Shown here piece by piece: positions 46,948 to 55,489 of a DNA stretch of 64,000 bases. The number at the start of each line of letters is the position of its first letter. Position 1 is the stretch's first letter. The DNA is from Stutzerimonas sp. S1 (GTDB taxonomy: Bacteria; Pseudomonadota; Gammaproteobacteria; Pseudomonadales; Pseudomonadaceae). The notes beneath the pieces were generated by a model, which saw only the letters and a list, made by a program, of their open reading frames with translations, was not told the DNA's origin and ran no database searches. The stretch is from positions 310,001-374,000 of the forward strand of contig NZ_JAOEIY010000002.1 in the NCBI RefSeq assembly GCF_025966695.1, in the 5' to 3' direction. The position numbers and the translations under genes are program-made.

Positions 46948-46981
46948 TCCGGCCAAACAAGCAAAACAATGGATTCCTCGC

Positions 46982-48112
46982 ATGCCTTCAGTGCATCCCT
47001 CAAAGGCTTCTGCACTTCCGGTGCTGGTCGTCATGGGCGTCAGCGGTTCCGGCAAGACCGATACCAGCCACGCCGTCGCCGACGCGCTCGGCCTGCCGCA
47101 CATCGAGGCGGACAACTTTCACCCGGCAGAGAACGTGGCGCGCATGCGTGCCGGCACGCCGCTGTCCGATGCCGACCGCGTGGAGTGGCTGCACGCGCTG
47201 ATCGCTGAAATGCAGCGCACTTTAGCGGCAGGCAGCGGCTTCGTGCTGGCTTGCTCGGCGCTCAAGCGCAGCTACCGGGAGTTGCTGCGCAGTGCGGTCC
47301 CGGAGCTGCGTTTCGCTCATCTGGCCATCGACTACGAAACCGCCGTGCAGCGCGTCGGCGGCAGGCCGGGGCATTTCATGCCGATTTCCCTGGTCGACAG
47401 CCAGTTCGCCACCCTCGAATCACCCGAGGGCGAACCCGGCGTATTGACCGTGGATGCCAGCCAGCCCCGCGAAGACGTTCTGCGCCAGATCGTCGATTGG
47501 ATGCAGGGCGCCGGTCTGGATGAGCTTATTGAAACCCGGGTCGATCTTTCCTCGCGCCCGTTTGATAGCGCTACCACGGCGCCACCTTTGACCAACGAGC
47601 CGATCTACCGCGGCGCGGTCGCCCAGCAGTTCGACCGCCTGACCGACTGGCTGATGGCCGCACTGATGGCCTTCATGGTCATCGTGGTGTTCTCCAGCGT
47701 GGTGCTGCGCTACGCCTTCGGCACCGGTTGGACCGGTGCCGAGGAGCTGTCGCGGCTGGCATTCGTCTGGCTGGTGTTCGTCGGCGTCGCTTCGAGCATG
47801 CGCCGCGGCGAGCTGATGAGCTTCTCCATGCTGCGCGACCGTTTCCCGCGGCTGTTCCGCCGCGTCGTCGACTCTCTCAGCTGGCTGCTGGTGGCGGCTG
47901 CGAGCGGCCTGGCGGCCTGGGGTGGTTGGAATCAGATGCAGTTCGGCTGGACTATCAACAGCCCGGTAGTCGGCTACCCGCTGGGCCTGGCGATGTTGCC
48001 CGTGGCTGCCAGCATGGTCGCGCTGGCGGTGTTGGCGCTGCTGCAGCTGGTGAATGTCTGGCGGCGCGATCAGCCATCGGCCACCGCCGCTGCGAATGTC
48101 ACCGCGGACTGA
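46982..48112 (+). CDS. Gluconokinase fused to TRAP transporter small permease (GntK-DctQ)
   Basis: A 376-residue fusion of two proteins normally encoded separately. Residues 12-178 are a GntK-type gluconokinase: Walker A GVSGSGKT (19-26), HIEADNFHPAENVARM, FVLACSALKRSYRE and HFMPISLVDSQFATLE, complete to its usual end. A linker (about 179-212) leads to a DctQ small permease (about 213-365) with four membrane helices, FMVIVVFSSVVLRYAFG, EELSRLAFVWLVFVGVASSMRRGE and later helices. No frameshift is visible across the joint. The kinase makes 6-phosphogluconate for the Entner-Doudoroff pathway; joining it to the transporter could place it at the membrane. A GntR-type operator copy lies inside the linker coding region. 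Confidence 0.88.
   Translation: MPSVHPSKASALPVLVVMGVSGSGKTDTSHAVADALGLPHIEADNFHPAENVARMRAGTPLSDADRVEWLHALIAEMQRTLAAGSGFVLACSALKRSYRELLRSAVPELRFAHLAIDYETAVQRVGGRPGHFMPISLVDSQFATLESPEGEPGVLTVDASQPREDVLRQIVDWMQGAGLDELIETRVDLSSRPFDSATTAPPLTNEPIYRGAVAQQFDRLTDWLMAALMAFMVIVVFSSVVLRYAFGTGWTGAEELSRLAFVWLVFVGVASSMRRGELMSFSMLRDRFPRLFRRVVDSLSWLLVAAASGLAAWGGWNQMQFGWTINSPVVGYPLGLAMLPVAASMVALAVLALLQLVNVWRRDQPSATAAANVTAD
47563..47576. promoter_or_regulatory. Second GntR-type operator copy inside the fusion linker
   Basis: TGATAGCGCTACCA matches the upstream operator at 13 of 14 positions and lies in codons 194-199, in the linker between kinase and permease domains. It may be a relic of the promoter region that once separated the genes, or a working roadblock or looping site. 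Confidence 0.5.
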
Positions 48113-48163
48113 AGCGACGCCGCACTCAGAACAATACGGGCACTGCCCAACCGAGGACCTTTC

Positions 48164-49441
48164 ATGATCGTCGTCGTCTTCCTTTCTTCGCTGCTGGGCT
48201 TCATGACCCTTGGCATGCCCATCGCCTTCGCGCTGCTGCTCACCGGCTCGGTGCTGATGTGGTACCTGGATTTCTGGGACGTGCAACTGCTGGCGCAGAA
48301 CCTTCAGGCCGGTGCCGATAGCTTCCCGCTGCTGGCGGTGCCGTTCTTCATTCTTGCTGGCGAGCTGATGAACGCCGGCGGCATCTCGCGGCGCATCATC
48401 GCCATGGCGCAGGCCTATTTCGGTCACAAGCGTGGCGGCCTGGGTTACGTGGCGATTGCCGCTTCGGTGCTGCTGGCCAGCATGTCCGGCTCGGCGCTGG
48501 CCGATACCGCCGCGCTGGCAACGCTGCTGCTGCCGATGATGCGCGAGCGCGGCTACCCGCTGAGTTCGTCGTCGGGCCTGGTGGCGGCGGGCGGGATCAT
48601 CGCACCGATCATTCCACCCTCCATGCCGTTCGTGATCTACGGCGTGGTGACTGGCACGTCGATCAGCCAGCTGTTTCTCGCCGGCATGGTGCCTGGGCTG
48701 ATCATGGGCATGGGTCTGATCGTCGCCTGGACGCTGATCGCCCGGCGGATCGACGAACCGAAACAGGAAAAGGCCAGCGCCGCCGAGCGCCGTCGCGTGC
48801 TGGTCGATGGGGCGGCGGCGCTGATGCTGCCGGTGATCATCGTTGGCGGGCTGCGTGGCGGGCTGTTCACCCCGACCGAAGCCGCCGTGGTCGCCGCGGT
48901 CTACGCGCTGGCGGTCTCGACTCTGCTGTATCGCGAGCTGACTTGGGCCGGGCTGGTCGAGGTGCTGACCCGTGCCAGCCGCACCACGGCTTCGGTGATG
49001 TTTCTCTGCGCCGCCGCAACCGTGTCGGCGTACATGATCACACTTGCCCAGCTGCCCGACGAGATCGCGGCGATGCTCGGCCCGCTGGCGCAGGACCCGA
49101 AACTGCTGATGATCGCCATCATGCTGCTGATGATCGCCGTCGGCATGGTGCTGGACCTGACCCCGACCATCCTGATCCTCGGTCCGGTGCTGGCGCCGAT
49201 CGCGATCAAGGCCGGCATCGATCCGGTGTATTTCGGCGTGATGTTCGTGCTGATCGGCTCCATCGGGCTGATCACGCCGCCGGTGGGCACCGTGCTCAAT
49301 GTGGTCGGCGGCATCGGCCGGCTGCGCATGGAGACCCTGGTGCGTGGCGTGATGCCGTTCTTCCTTATCTATCTGGTCATCGTCGGGCTGCTCATCGCCG
49401 TGCCCTCGATCATCACCGTACCGCTGGCCTGGCTGCGGTAA
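48164..49441 (+). CDS. TRAP transporter large permease (DctM)
   Basis: A 425-residue, 12-helix permease subunit of a tripartite ATP-independent periplasmic (TRAP) transporter. Hallmarks are GMPIAFALLLTGSVLM, LLAVPFFILAGELMNAGGIS, SASVLLASMSGSALADTAAL-like SVLLASMSGSALADTA, GGIIAPIIPPSMPFVIYG and GSIGLITPPVGTVLNV. It is secondary transport driven by an ion gradient. It lies 51 bp after the gntK-dctQ gene. The substrate is probably gluconate or a related sugar acid, judged from its neighbours. Confidence 0.93.
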   Translation: MIVVVFLSSLLGFMTLGMPIAFALLLTGSVLMWYLDFWDVQLLAQNLQAGADSFPLLAVPFFILAGELMNAGGISRRIIAMAQAYFGHKRGGLGYVAIAASVLLASMSGSALADTAALATLLLPMMRERGYPLSSSSGLVAAGGIIAPIIPPSMPFVIYGVVTGTSISQLFLAGMVPGLIMGMGLIVAWTLIARRIDEPKQEKASAAERRRVLVDGAAALMLPVIIVGGLRGGLFTPTEAAVVAAVYALAVSTLLYRELTWAGLVEVLTRASRTTASVMFLCAAATVSAYMITLAQLPDEIAAMLGPLAQDPKLLMIAIMLLMIAVGMVLDLTPTILILGPVLAPIAIKAGIDPVYFGVMFVLIGSIGLITPPVGTVLNVVGGIGRLRMETLVRGVMPFFLIYLVIVGLLIAVPSIITVPLAWLR

Positions 49442-49503
49442 CGCCGGTCGTGCAATCCCAGCGTTCAACAACCCAACATCCAACAACAAGAAGGTATCCC
49501 GAC

Positions 49504-50520
49504 ATGAAACGACTCCTCATCAGCACCCTGGCTGCCGCCTTGCTCGGCAGCACGCTCAGCCTCGGTTACGCGCAGGCCGCGGACGACATCCGCCCACGCA
49601 TGATCCGCTTCGGCTACGGGCTCAACGAAGACAGCAATCAGGGCAGGGCGGCCAAGCTGCTGGCCGATGAAGTGGCCAAGGCCTCGGGCGGCAAGCTGAA
49701 GGTGCGCACCTTCGCCTCCGCCAGCCTCGGTTCCGACGACCAGATGCAGAACGCACTGATCGGCGGCGCGCAGGAGATGATGGTCGGCTCGACCGCGACG
49801 CTGGTCGGCATCAGCAAGGAAATGGCGGTGTGGGATACGCCGTTCCTGTTCACCGATCCGCGCCAGGCCGATCAGGTACTGGACGGCCCGGTAGGCCGGC
49901 AGGTGATGGACAAGCTCGAAGATAAGGGCCTGGTCGGGCTGGTGTACTGGGAGAACGGTTTTCGTAACGTGACCAACAGTGCGCGACCGATCGAGAAGCT
50001 CGAGGACTTCGATGGCATCAAGCTGCGCGTGATGCCCAATCCGGTGTTCATCGACACCTTCAAGCGCATGGGCGCCAACGCGGTGCCGCTGCCGTTCTCC
50101 GAGCTGTTCACCGCGCTGGAAACCAAGGCGGTCGACGGCCAGGAGAACCCCTAAAACACCATCCTGTCCTCCAAGTTCTATGAGGTGCAGAAGTACCTGA
50201 GCGTGACCAATCACGTCTACAGCCCGTGGATCGTCACGGTTTCCAAGCGCTGGTGGGACGGGCTATCGGCGACCGAGCAGGGCATCCTCATGAACGCCGC
50301 GGAAAAGGCCCGTGATGCCGAACGCGAGGATACTCGGCACGAGGCCAGCCAGGCCCTGGCGGCGCTGAAGGAGCGGGGCATGCAGATCAACGAGGTCAGC
50401 CCGGAACAGATCCAGCGCATGCGCGAGCAGGCGCAACCGGCGATCCAGACGGTGATCGACGCGGTCGGCCAGGAGCTGTTCGACCAGGTGCAGGCCGAGG
50501 TGGAGAAGGCTGCGCATTAG
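49504..50520 (+). pseudogene. TRAP substrate-binding protein (DctP) interrupted by an in-frame stop
   Basis: A 339-codon frame with one stop at codon 217 (TAA, 50152-50154). Before it lies a signal peptide (residues 1-25, ending AQA) and most of the binding domain: FGYGLNEDSNQGRAAKLLADE, GFRNVTNSARPIEKLEDF, IKLRVMPNPVFIDTF and TALETKAVDGQENP. After it the same frame resumes with NTILSSKFYEVQKYLSVTNH, a normal DctP continuation; the family has an aromatic residue at the stop position (QENPY/W-N), so one base change of a Tyr codon explains the stop. Unless it is a sequencing error or read through, the product loses its last 122 residues and probably does not bind substrate. Confidence 0.85.
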
Positions 50521-50578
50521 GGCGTGACCTGCGCCTGCCCGCTGCTAGAATTCGCCGCATTCAACCAATGGATCACGC

Positions 50579-51598
50579 ATGACCACACGCCGTCGCCGCT
50601 CCGCCGAGCGGGTCACCCTGTCCGATGTCGCACGCAGCGCTGGCTGCTCGCTGATGTCGGCGTCCCGCGCGCTGTCGCAACCGGAGCTGGTATCCGACGC
50701 TCTGCGCGAGCGTGTCGAGCAGGCGGTCAAGGCGCTTGGCTACGTGCCGCACCCGGCGGCGCGCAGTCTGGCCAGTTCGCGTTCCAATCTCGTGGCGGTG
50801 ATCATTCCTTCGTTGTCCAACGCGGTGTTCGTCGACACCGTCGAGGCCATCCAGCGCGTGCTGATGCCCGCGGGCTACGAAATGATGATCGGCGTCAGCC
50901 ACTATCGGCCCGAAGAGGACGAGCGTTTGCTACGCGCCTATCTGGCGCACCAACCGGCCGGGTTGCTGATCACCGGGTTCGAGCGCAGCGAAGCTGCCCG
51001 TGCGGTGCTGGCCAACTACACGGCTCCGATGGTCACCCTGATGGAGCTGAGCGAGCGGCCGGACGACTACTGCGTAGGCTTCTCGCAGCTGGAAGCCGGC
51101 GTGGCCATGACCCGTACTCTGCTCGAGCGCGGCTACCGTCACGTCGCCTTCGCCGCGGCGCAGCTGGACCCGCGGACCCTGCAGCGGGCCGAAGGCTATC
51201 GCCAGGCGATGCGCGAGGCCGGGCGCCATGAGCCGACCCTGGAACTGCTGACGCCGCAGCTGTCGTCCATCGGCCTTGGTGCCGAGTTGCTGGATCGGCT
51301 GCTGGCGCAGCATCCGCAGATCGACGCGGTGTTCTTCAACAACGACGACCTGGCTCTCGGCGCGCTGTTTCACGCCCGCCAGTTGGGACTGGATGTGCCG
51401 GGGCGGCTGGCGATCGCCGGTTTCAACGACCTGCCGGCCGCAGCCTGGATGCATCCGGCGCTGAGCACCGTGCGCACTCCGCGTGGCGAAATCGGCGAGC
51501 TGGCGGCGCAGATGCTGCTGAGCCTGATGCGCGGCCAGCAGCCTGCCGAGCGCTGTATCGACGTGGGCTTCGAAGTGGTGATGCGCGACAGCGCCTGA
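50579..51598 (+). CDS. gntR: LacI-family regulator of gluconate genes (GntR)
   Basis: A 339-residue repressor. The N-terminal helix-turn-helix (residues 12-60) is VTLSDVARSAGCSLMSASRALSQ followed by the hinge helix HPAARSLASS. The rest is a periplasmic-binding-protein-like effector domain (SNLVAVIIPSLSNAVFVD, VFFNNDDLALGALFHARQLG). The opening RVTLSDVARSAG and the gluconate neighbourhood agree with GntR of Pseudomonas, which responds to gluconate or 6-phosphogluconate. It lies 58 bp after the broken dctP on the same strand. Confidence 0.87.
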   Translation: MTTRRRRSAERVTLSDVARSAGCSLMSASRALSQPELVSDALRERVEQAVKALGYVPHPAARSLASSRSNLVAVIIPSLSNAVFVDTVEAIQRVLMPAGYEMMIGVSHYRPEEDERLLRAYLAHQPAGLLITGFERSEAARAVLANYTAPMVTLMELSERPDDYCVGFSQLEAGVAMTRTLLERGYRHVAFAAAQLDPRTLQRAEGYRQAMREAGRHEPTLELLTPQLSSIGLGAELLDRLLAQHPQIDAVFFNNDDLALGALFHARQLGLDVPGRLAIAGFNDLPAAAWMHPALSTVRTPRGEIGELAAQMLLSLMRGQQPAERCIDVGFEVVMRDSA

Positions 51599-51625
51599 GG
51601 CGGGCGTTCGACGCCCGCCGGTGCG

Positions 51626-52540
51626 TCAGAGCTGCTCCTGCTGCGCGGTGACCTGCTGGGCGATCTCGATCATCTGCTCGCGCATCCAGCGGTTGGCCGG
51701 ATCCTGATCGGTGCTTTCGTGCCAGTAGATGTGGGTTTCCAGCGGCGTGATGTCCACCGGCAGGTCGACCTGATGCAGGTTGTGCCGGCGCGCGAAACGC
51801 TCGGGAACGGTCACCGCCATGTCGGTCTGCTCAATCACCTGGGTCGCCATCAGATAGTGCTGTGAGCGCAGGGCGATCTTGCGCTGGAGGCCCATCTTGC
51901 CCAGCGCCAGATCCACCAGGCCGAGGCCGCTGCGGCGGCTGGAAATATGGATGTGCGACAGCGACAGGTACTGCTCCAGGGTCAGCTTGTCCTTGGCCAG
52001 CGGGTGGCCGCGGCGCATGGCGCAGATGTAACGATCTTCCAGCAGCTTGACGTGACGTACCTGCGGGTCGGTGTTGAGCGGCGCGTCCATGGCGAAGTCC
52101 AGGCGGCCGGCGGCCAGTTCCTTGGTGGTTTCGCGGCGCTTGGCCAGCATGCTCTCGATCTTCACGTTCGGTGCCAGGCGGCGCAGGCGCTGGAACAGCG
52201 GCGGTAGCATCACCGCCTCGGTCAGGTCGGTCATGCTGATGCGGAAGGTCTTGTTCGCCTGGGCCGGGCTGAAGGTCCGACTTTCCTGCACCGACACCCG
52301 CAACAGCTGCAGCGCATTACGTACCGGGCCGATGATGTTCTGCGCCATCGGCGTCGGCACCATGCCCTGGGCGGTGCGCACGAACAGTGGGTCGTTGAAG
52401 GTTTCGCGAAGGCGGGCGAGGGCGTTGGAAACGGCGGGCTGGGTGATGCCGACGATCTGCCCGGCGCGGGTCAGATTGGCCTCGGTGTAGATGGCATCGA
52501 AGACGATGAAAAGATTCAGGTCGACCTTGTTCAGGTTCAT
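51626..52540 (-). CDS. LysR-family transcriptional regulator
   Basis: A 304-residue regulator with N-terminal winged helix (LNLFIVFDAIYTEANLTRAG and ITQPAVSNALARLRETF) and a C-terminal effector domain. The N-terminus (MNLNKVDLNLF, with DPLFVRTAQGMVPTPMA) is typical of the NodD/LeuO-like subgroup. The start at 52540 has GGAGAG 8 bp upstream; the frame is open 33 codons further. It is divergent from an acyl-CoA dehydrogenase gene, its likely target. Confidence 0.9.
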   Translation of the reverse strand: MNLNKVDLNLFIVFDAIYTEANLTRAGQIVGITQPAVSNALARLRETFNDPLFVRTAQGMVPTPMAQNIIGPVRNALQLLRVSVQESRTFSPAQANKTFRISMTDLTEAVMLPPLFQRLRRLAPNVKIESMLAKRRETTKELAAGRLDFAMDAPLNTDPQVRHVKLLEDRYICAMRRGHPLAKDKLTLEQYLSLSHIHISSRRSGLGLVDLALGKMGLQRKIALRSQHYLMATQVIEQTDMAVTVPERFARRHNLHQVDLPVDITPLETHIYWHESTDQDPANRWMREQMIEIAQQVTAQQEQL

Positions 52541-52560
52541 TGTTGTGCTCTCCGGCGTGT

Positions 52561-52586
52561 ATCGGAATTCGCCGATCATATATCGG
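52561..52586. promoter_or_regulatory. Alternating ATCGG/CCGAT repeats between lysR and the dehydrogenase gene
   Basis: ATCGG (52561-52565), CCGAT (52572-52576) and ATCGG (52582-52586) make two overlapping dyads with 6- and 5-bp spacers in the divergent promoter region. Such phased half-sites are typical for LysR-type regulators, so this is a candidate operator for the adjacent regulator. Confidence 0.45.
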
Positions 52587-52686
52587 TGATGAATGTTTAT
52601 ACACGAGGAAAATAGCTTAGATAAATCTCCGGGCCTCATCTAGCATCCAAAACTACAAAACATTACCTGCCAGAAGGTTGTCGCCC

Positions 52687-53913
52687 ATGGATTTCGCCTA
52701 CTCCCCGAAGGTTCAAGAGCTGAGAGAGCGCGTGCAGGCGTTCATGGACGCTCACGTTTACCCCGCCGAAAAAGTGTTCTACCAGCAGGTCGCCGAAGGC
52801 GATCGCTGGCAACCGACCGCCATCGTCGAGGAGCTCAAGGCCAAGGCCAGGGCAGAGGGGCTGTGGAACCTGTTTCTGCCGGACTCCGAGCTGGGCTTCG
52901 GTCTGACCAACCTCGAATATGCACCGCTCGCCGAGATCATGGGCAGCTCGGGTCTCGGCCCTGAGGCCTTCAACTGCTCGGCGCCGGATACCGGCAACAT
53001 GGAAGTGCTGGTGCGCTATGGCAGCGACGCACACAAGCGCCAGTGGCTCGAACCGTTGCTTGCCGGCGAGATCCGCTCCTGCTTCGGCATGACCGAGCCG
53101 GGCGTCGCATCTTCCGATGCGACCAACATGCAGGCCCGCGCGGTGCGCGAGGGTGATGAATGGGTCATCAACGGGCGCAAGTGGTGGACCTCCGGCGCCA
53201 ACGACCCGCGCTGCAAGATCATGATCTTCATGGGCCTGACCAACCCGGAGGCGCCGCGCCACGCGCAGCACTCGATGATCCTGGTACCGATGGATGCGCC
53301 GGGTGTCACCGTGCTGCGCCATTTGCCGGTGTTCGGTTACGACGATGCCCCACACGGCCACGCCGAAGTGCTGCTGGAGAACGTGCGCGTACCTTACGAG
53401 AATGTCCTGCTCGGCGAAGGTCGCGGTTTCGAGATCGCCCAGGGTCGTCTCGGCCCGGGCCGTATTCACCACTGCATGCGCTCGATCGGCGTTGCCGAGC
53501 GGGCCCTGAAGCTGATGTGCGAACGTTCGGTGGCGCGCACCGCCTTTGGCAAGCCGCTGGCACGGCTGGGCGGTAATCTCGACCACATCGCCGATTCGCG
53601 CATCGAGATCAATATGGCGCGGCTGCTGACGCTCAATGCAGCGCACATGATGGATACCGTTGGCAACAAGGTCGCCGCCAGCGAGATCGCGCAGATCAAG
53701 GTGGTCGCACCCAACGTGGCGCTCAAGGTGATCGATCGCGCCATTCAACTGCACGGCGGCGCGGGCGTCTCCGACGATTTCCCGTTGGCGCACTGGTACG
53801 CCATGCAGCGCACGCTGCGCCTGGCCGATGGCCCGGACGAAGTCCATCGTGCTTCGATCGGCAAGCACGAGCTTGGCAAGTACGTTCCGCGCGAGGCGCT
53901 GCGCGGGCATTGA
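52687..53913 (+). CDS. Acyl-CoA dehydrogenase family protein
   Basis: A 408-residue FAD enzyme that introduces a double bond into an acyl-CoA. N-terminal helical domain, then [19 protein letters not shown] (FAD/substrate loop), [15 protein letters not shown], and C-terminal helices with [22 protein letters not shown] and [18 protein letters not shown], ending in [16 protein letters not shown]. This is the ACAD10/11-like group, often acting on branched or modified acyl chains. ATG 52687 (MDFAYSPKV) has AGAAGG 9 bp upstream. Confidence 0.92.
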   Translation: MDFAYSPKVQELRERVQAFMDAHVYPAEKVFYQQVAEGDRWQPTAIVEELKAKARAEGLWNLFLPDSELGFGLTNLEYAPLAEIMGSSGLGPEAFNCSAPDTGNMEVLVRYGSDAHKRQWLEPLLAGEIRSCFGMTEPGVASSDATNMQARAVREGDEWVINGRKWWTSGANDPRCKIMIFMGLTNPEAPRHAQHSMILVPMDAPGVTVLRHLPVFGYDDAPHGHAEVLLENVRVPYENVLLGEGRGFEIAQGRLGPGRIHHCMRSIGVAERALKLMCERSVARTAFGKPLARLGGNLDHIADSRIEINMARLLTLNAAHMMDTVGNKVAASEIAQIKVVAPNVALKVIDRAIQLHGGAGVSDDFPLAHWYAMQRTLRLADGPDEVHRASIGKHELGKYVPREALRGH

Positions 53914-53997
53914 GCCGGCGGCGACAAGTAGCGACGGGCAGGTCGTGGACCTGCCCGCAGCCCCATCGAGTAACTGGCGCCTGAGATCGCCGCCGGC
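53914..53997. repeat. Nested inverted repeats between converging genes
   Basis: Outer arms GCCGGCGGCGA (53914-53924) and TCGCCGCCGGC (53987-53997) are perfect 11-bp complements. Inside them a second dyad, CGGGCAGGTC (53935-53944), loop GTG, GACCTGCCCG (53948-53957), is also perfect. The element fills the whole gap between the dehydrogenase stop and the stop of the PstS-OmpA gene, so it probably ends transcription from both sides, but it has no T-run. Confidence 0.6.
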
Positions 53998-53999
53998 GC

Positions 54000-55376
54000 T
54001 CAGTAGATCCAGATTTCGACCCGGCGATTCTTCACACGCCCGCCATCGCCCTCGTTAGAAGCAACAGGAAGTTCTGCACCCATCCCGTTGATTTCTCTGA
54101 CATACGCTCCATGCTTGGCCAGCTCGCGACGGACTGCCATTGCGCGTAGCTTCGACAGCAGCGCGGCGCGGGCCGAGTCGTTCTTGGCGTCACCGAAACC
54201 GACGAGGGCAACGCTATCGGTGAGTTTGCCGTGCTCGCGCAGGTAGTCGATCACCCGGCCGATATCGCGCTGGGCCTTGTTGTCCAGCTGGGCGCTGCCT
54301 TCATCGAAGCGGAAGTTCACCGTCAGTCGTTGCGCCTGCTCGCTCAGCTGCCGGTAGAAGCCCGGCATGCCCGCCTGCGGCGCTTGCCTGATCGCCTCGA
54401 CATGCTGACCGACGTAGCCGGATGCATCGACGATGCGCTGTCCGGCAGGACTATGGATGAACTCGATGTAGGCCTGGGTCCAGGGCGACTGTCCTTCCGG
54501 CTTCGCATACATGAACAGGCGCCGCGACAGCGGGTAATCCTCGGTGGCGATCAGCGCGGTGTTTGGCGGCATGGGTTGCGACTCGCCATCGGCGATGGCC
54601 AGGGCCTTGGCCTTGCCCACCGAAGCCAGGCCGACGAAGCCGATGGCGCCGCGGTTGGTGGTGATCGCCCGTGATAGCTGGTCATTGGACTCGTAGCGCT
54701 GCGCCTGCGCGGCCAGCGATTTGCCTTGTGCCGCCAGCACCAGTTCCTTGAAGGTGTCATAGGTGCCGGAACGATCATCGCGGGCGTGCAACTGTACGGT
54801 GAGGTCGAGCCCGCCCAATTCCTTCCAGTTACTGATTTCCCCGGCAAACAGACGCGCCACCTGGGTGGTATTCAAGGCATTCAGCGGATTGTCCGGATGC
54901 ACGATGATTGCCAGTCCGTCGATGGCGATGACCTGTTCGGCCTGCGGCTGGCGCAGATCGCCGAGTGCGGAAAGCTCCGCATGTTCGCTGCTCTTGATCG
55001 GCCTCGATGCCGCCGCCAGATCTGTAGTCCCGGCCTTCAGGCCCACGAAACCGGTGCCGGTGCCGTGGGCGGCGACGTGGGCATACAGCGAGCGTCCGGC
55101 GGCATTACGGGCGTTTACACGTTGTTCGTTCTCGACCGAGCCGGGTTGCACACTTATCTCGCGCAGGCCCTGCGACTCGAAGAAACCGGAGATCAACATC
55201 GGCGCGAGCTTGGCCCCGACCGTGTTGGAGCCCTGGATGCGTAGAACCGGCTGCTCCCCCAAAGGCAGCGGCAGGGCGGCAATCACCGCCCCTGGCAGGC
55301 CGTAACAGACTAATCCGAGCACCAGGAGCAGCAGGGTGCGGCTCCAGATATCGCGGTCGGAACGAGATGACGTCAT
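54000..55376 (-). CDS. PstS-like phosphate-binding protein fused to OmpA domain
   Basis: A 458-residue exported protein. An N-terminal membrane/signal segment (about 14-35) is followed by a phosphate-binding PstS-like domain (about 45-320: LRIQGSNTVGAKLAP, AIDGLAIIVHPDNPLNALN, ARDDRSGTYDTFKELV, SNDQLSRAITTNRGAIGFVG) and a C-terminal OmpA peptidoglycan-binding domain (about 340-458: VNFRFDEGSAQLDNKAQRDI, LSKLRAMAVRRELAKHGAY, KNRRVEIWIY). The start is placed at the second ATG (MTSSRSD) because GGAGG lies 8-9 bp before it; the first ATG, 5 codons earlier, has no such site. It is likely a phosphate catcher anchored in the periplasm. A Pho box lies upstream. Confidence 0.85.
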   Translation of the reverse strand: MTSSRSDRDIWSRTLLLLVLGLVCYGLPGAVIAALPLPLGEQPVLRIQGSNTVGAKLAPMLISGFFESQGLREISVQPGSVENEQRVNARNAAGRSLYAHVAAHGTGTGFVGLKAGTTDLAAASRPIKSSEHAELSALGDLRQPQAEQVIAIDGLAIIVHPDNPLNALNTTQVARLFAGEISNWKELGGLDLTVQLHARDDRSGTYDTFKELVLAAQGKSLAAQAQRYESNDQLSRAITTNRGAIGFVGLASVGKAKALAIADGESQPMPPNTALIATEDYPLSRRLFMYAKPEGQSPWTQAYIEFIHSPAGQRIVDASGYVGQHVEAIRQAPQAGMPGFYRQLSEQAQRLTVNFRFDEGSAQLDNKAQRDIGRVIDYLREHGKLTDSVALVGFGDAKNDSARAALLSKLRAMAVRRELAKHGAYVREINGMGAELPVASNEGDGGRVKNRRVEIWIY

Positions 55377-55422
55377 TGTCGCAGCCTCCATTTTGGCGAG
55401 GCTGCGAGATTAAGACGAACAG

Positions 55423-55440
55423 ATGACTGAAATATGACAG
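55423..55440 (-). promoter_or_regulatory. Pho box upstream of the PstS-OmpA gene
   Basis: On the minus strand CTGTCATATTT is followed directly by CAGTCATCTGT, two 11-bp direct repeats that match the PhoB half-site CTGTCAT at 7/7 and 6/7 positions. A -10-like TAATCT follows 9 bp after the second CAGTCAT, and the start codon is 31 bp further. This is the classic PhoB promoter layout. Confidence 0.7.
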
Positions 55441-55489
55441 CAACCGCTCTGCAATGAGGGTTGTGAGCTGATCAGCAACCGTTGTGATG

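Noticed and set aside
47420-49489. Minus-strand open frame of 689 codons across the TRAP permease genes
   Set aside because: His/Gln/Arg-rich shadow sequence; opposite strand encodes recognisable DctQ and DctM proteins.
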